A DNA stretch of 15,000 nucleotides from Halisarca cf. caerulea (Eukaryota > Porifera > Demospongiae > Chondrillida > Halisarcidae). This document shows positions 14,380 to 15,000 of the stretch, one piece after another. The notes under the pieces are model-generated. The model searched no databases. It saw nothing but the letters and a program-made list of their open reading frames with translations, and had not been told where the DNA came from. Each line of letters starts with the position of its first letter. Position 1 is the first letter of the stretch. The position numbers were made by a program, and so were the translations under genes. The stretch covers positions 817,501 through 832,500 of the forward strand of contig CAUJGJ010000004.1 of assembly GCA_963170055.1 (NCBI GenBank), given 5' to 3'.

Positions 14380-14800
14380 CTGTGTGAAGGTACATAACAT
14401 ATGCACACATGTGACACACATGTGATACACATGTGACCACAACATATACAGCACAACGGTTATGCAATTAAACCTTGTTGGGTTCACAAAGTCATTTGTG
14501 AGAAGGTACATAATATGTGCACACATGTGACACACATGTGACACACATGTGACACACATGTGACACACATATGACACACATGTGACACACGTTATACACG
14601 TGATACACACGTGACCACAGCATATACAGTACAACTGTTATACAGTTAACCTTGCTAGGTTCACAACATCATCTGTGAGAAAGATAATTAGTTTACACAA
14701 GTGACACACATGTGATACACACATGACCACAACATATACAGTACAGCTATTATACAAAACCTTGTTAGGTTCCCATCATGTGTGTGAAGTACATGATGTA
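14365..14800. repeat. Tandem array over the FAM91A1 splice acceptor
   Basis: Three complete units (14365-14480, 14481-14657, 14658-14767) and a partial fourth (from 14768) each begin with GGTTCACAA-like sequence, continue with (A/G)TCATCTGTGAGAAGG-like sequence, then ACACATGTGAC-type minisatellite, then ACCACAACATATACAGTACA and a TTATACA…CCTTGTTAGG end. The first base stretch of unit 1 is real exon plus acceptor; the copies in units 2-4 are intronic. Unit 2 is longer because its 11-bp minisatellite has expanded. Confidence 0.85.
14514..14620. repeat. 11-bp minisatellite GTGACACACAT
   Basis: About seven to nine copies of an 11-bp word, each containing the CACATGTG palindrome, with drift (ATATGAC, GTTATACACGTGAT) on the right. 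Cys/His/Thr-rich ORFs on the minus strand here are translated repeat. Confidence 0.85.
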
Positions 14801-14870
14801 GTACTTTGTGCCAATGACCTCATGTAATCAGCAGCTACTCACATATCAGTGTTCTCCCCAGGCCATTTTA

Positions 14871-14920
14871 GAGTAGTGGCCGCTACGCCTTCATTTTGGA
14901 AGGCTTACCAGCCACTACTC
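14871..14920. repeat. Hairpin GAGTAGTGGC / GCCACTACTC
   Basis: Perfect 10-bp arms at 14871-14880 and 14911-14920, with an inner GCCTT / AAGGC pair (14887-14891, 14900-14904). Preceded by GTGTTCTCCCCAGG and followed by TTAAAATTTGCC. It looks like one end of a dispersed repeat. The rest of 14800-15000 holds no exon I can identify. Confidence 0.6.
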
Positions 14921-15000
14921 CTTAAAATTTGCCTGTGACTGTCCTCTATAACCTTATCAGTTTACCATGGTTGCACTCACACAGAAAACTAGCCAAAACA

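Noticed and set aside
14380..14634. Cys/His-rich minus ORFs at the right edge
   Set aside because: Translated 11-bp minisatellite.
14365..14800. CRISPR-like array
   Set aside because: Units are adjacent without unique spacers, and the genome is eukaryotic.
1..15000. tRNA, rRNA or snRNA genes
   Set aside because: No segment with the right length and box motifs was seen by eye; a covariance-model scan would be needed to exclude small RNAs.

Overview
The window is eukaryotic and almost certainly metazoan. Its genes have GT-AG introns, long tracts of CA/GT microsatellite lie in introns and intergenic DNA, and there are many small inverted-repeat transposons and one LINE. The two host genes I can name, RAE1 and FAM91A1, are both on the minus strand and both incomplete. 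The dense MITEs, the frequent CATGCATG and GTACGTAC words and the short introns suggest an early-branching marine invertebrate such as a demosponge. That taxonomic guess is an impression, not a proof.

Layout: 58-1194 holds the first three coding exons of RAE1 (exons at 1194-1063, 459-280 and 144-58), which runs off the left edge; a TATA-like box lies upstream at 1279-1284. 1320-1557 is a repeat-rich spacer. About 1558-5331 is a minus-strand non-LTR retrotransposon (APE endonuclease, reverse transcriptase, two C-terminal CCHC-type fingers, (GT)n tail). It is broken by six single-base frameshifts and by a 119-bp palindromic MITE with a perfect 9-bp target duplication. 5430-5760 is microsatellite plus a tandem repeat built on AAATCGATTT. 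5870-6315 is a TA-flanked inverted-repeat element with two internal direct copies. 6438-6659, 7750-7959 and 8443-8580 hold unproven ORFs. 6898-7714 is a non-autonomous piggyBac-like element bounded by TTAA. 8860-12340 has no gene I can name: it holds pogo/Tigger-like and other MITEs, short direct repeats, microsatellites and a broken coding-like stretch at 11405-11677. 12412-14379 holds the last three coding exons of FAM91A1, and 14365-14800 is a tandem array that has duplicated the splice acceptor of its antepenultimate exon.

The two named genes do not form a pathway. RAE1 is a WD40 nuclear-pore and mRNA-export factor. FAM91A1 is a golgin/WDR11-associated trafficking factor at the trans-Golgi. 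Most ORFs longer than 60 codons are retrotransposon pieces, shadows or translated microsatellite; the real host exons were found by reading the minus strand with splice sites. I saw no rRNA, tRNA, CRISPR array or viral gene.
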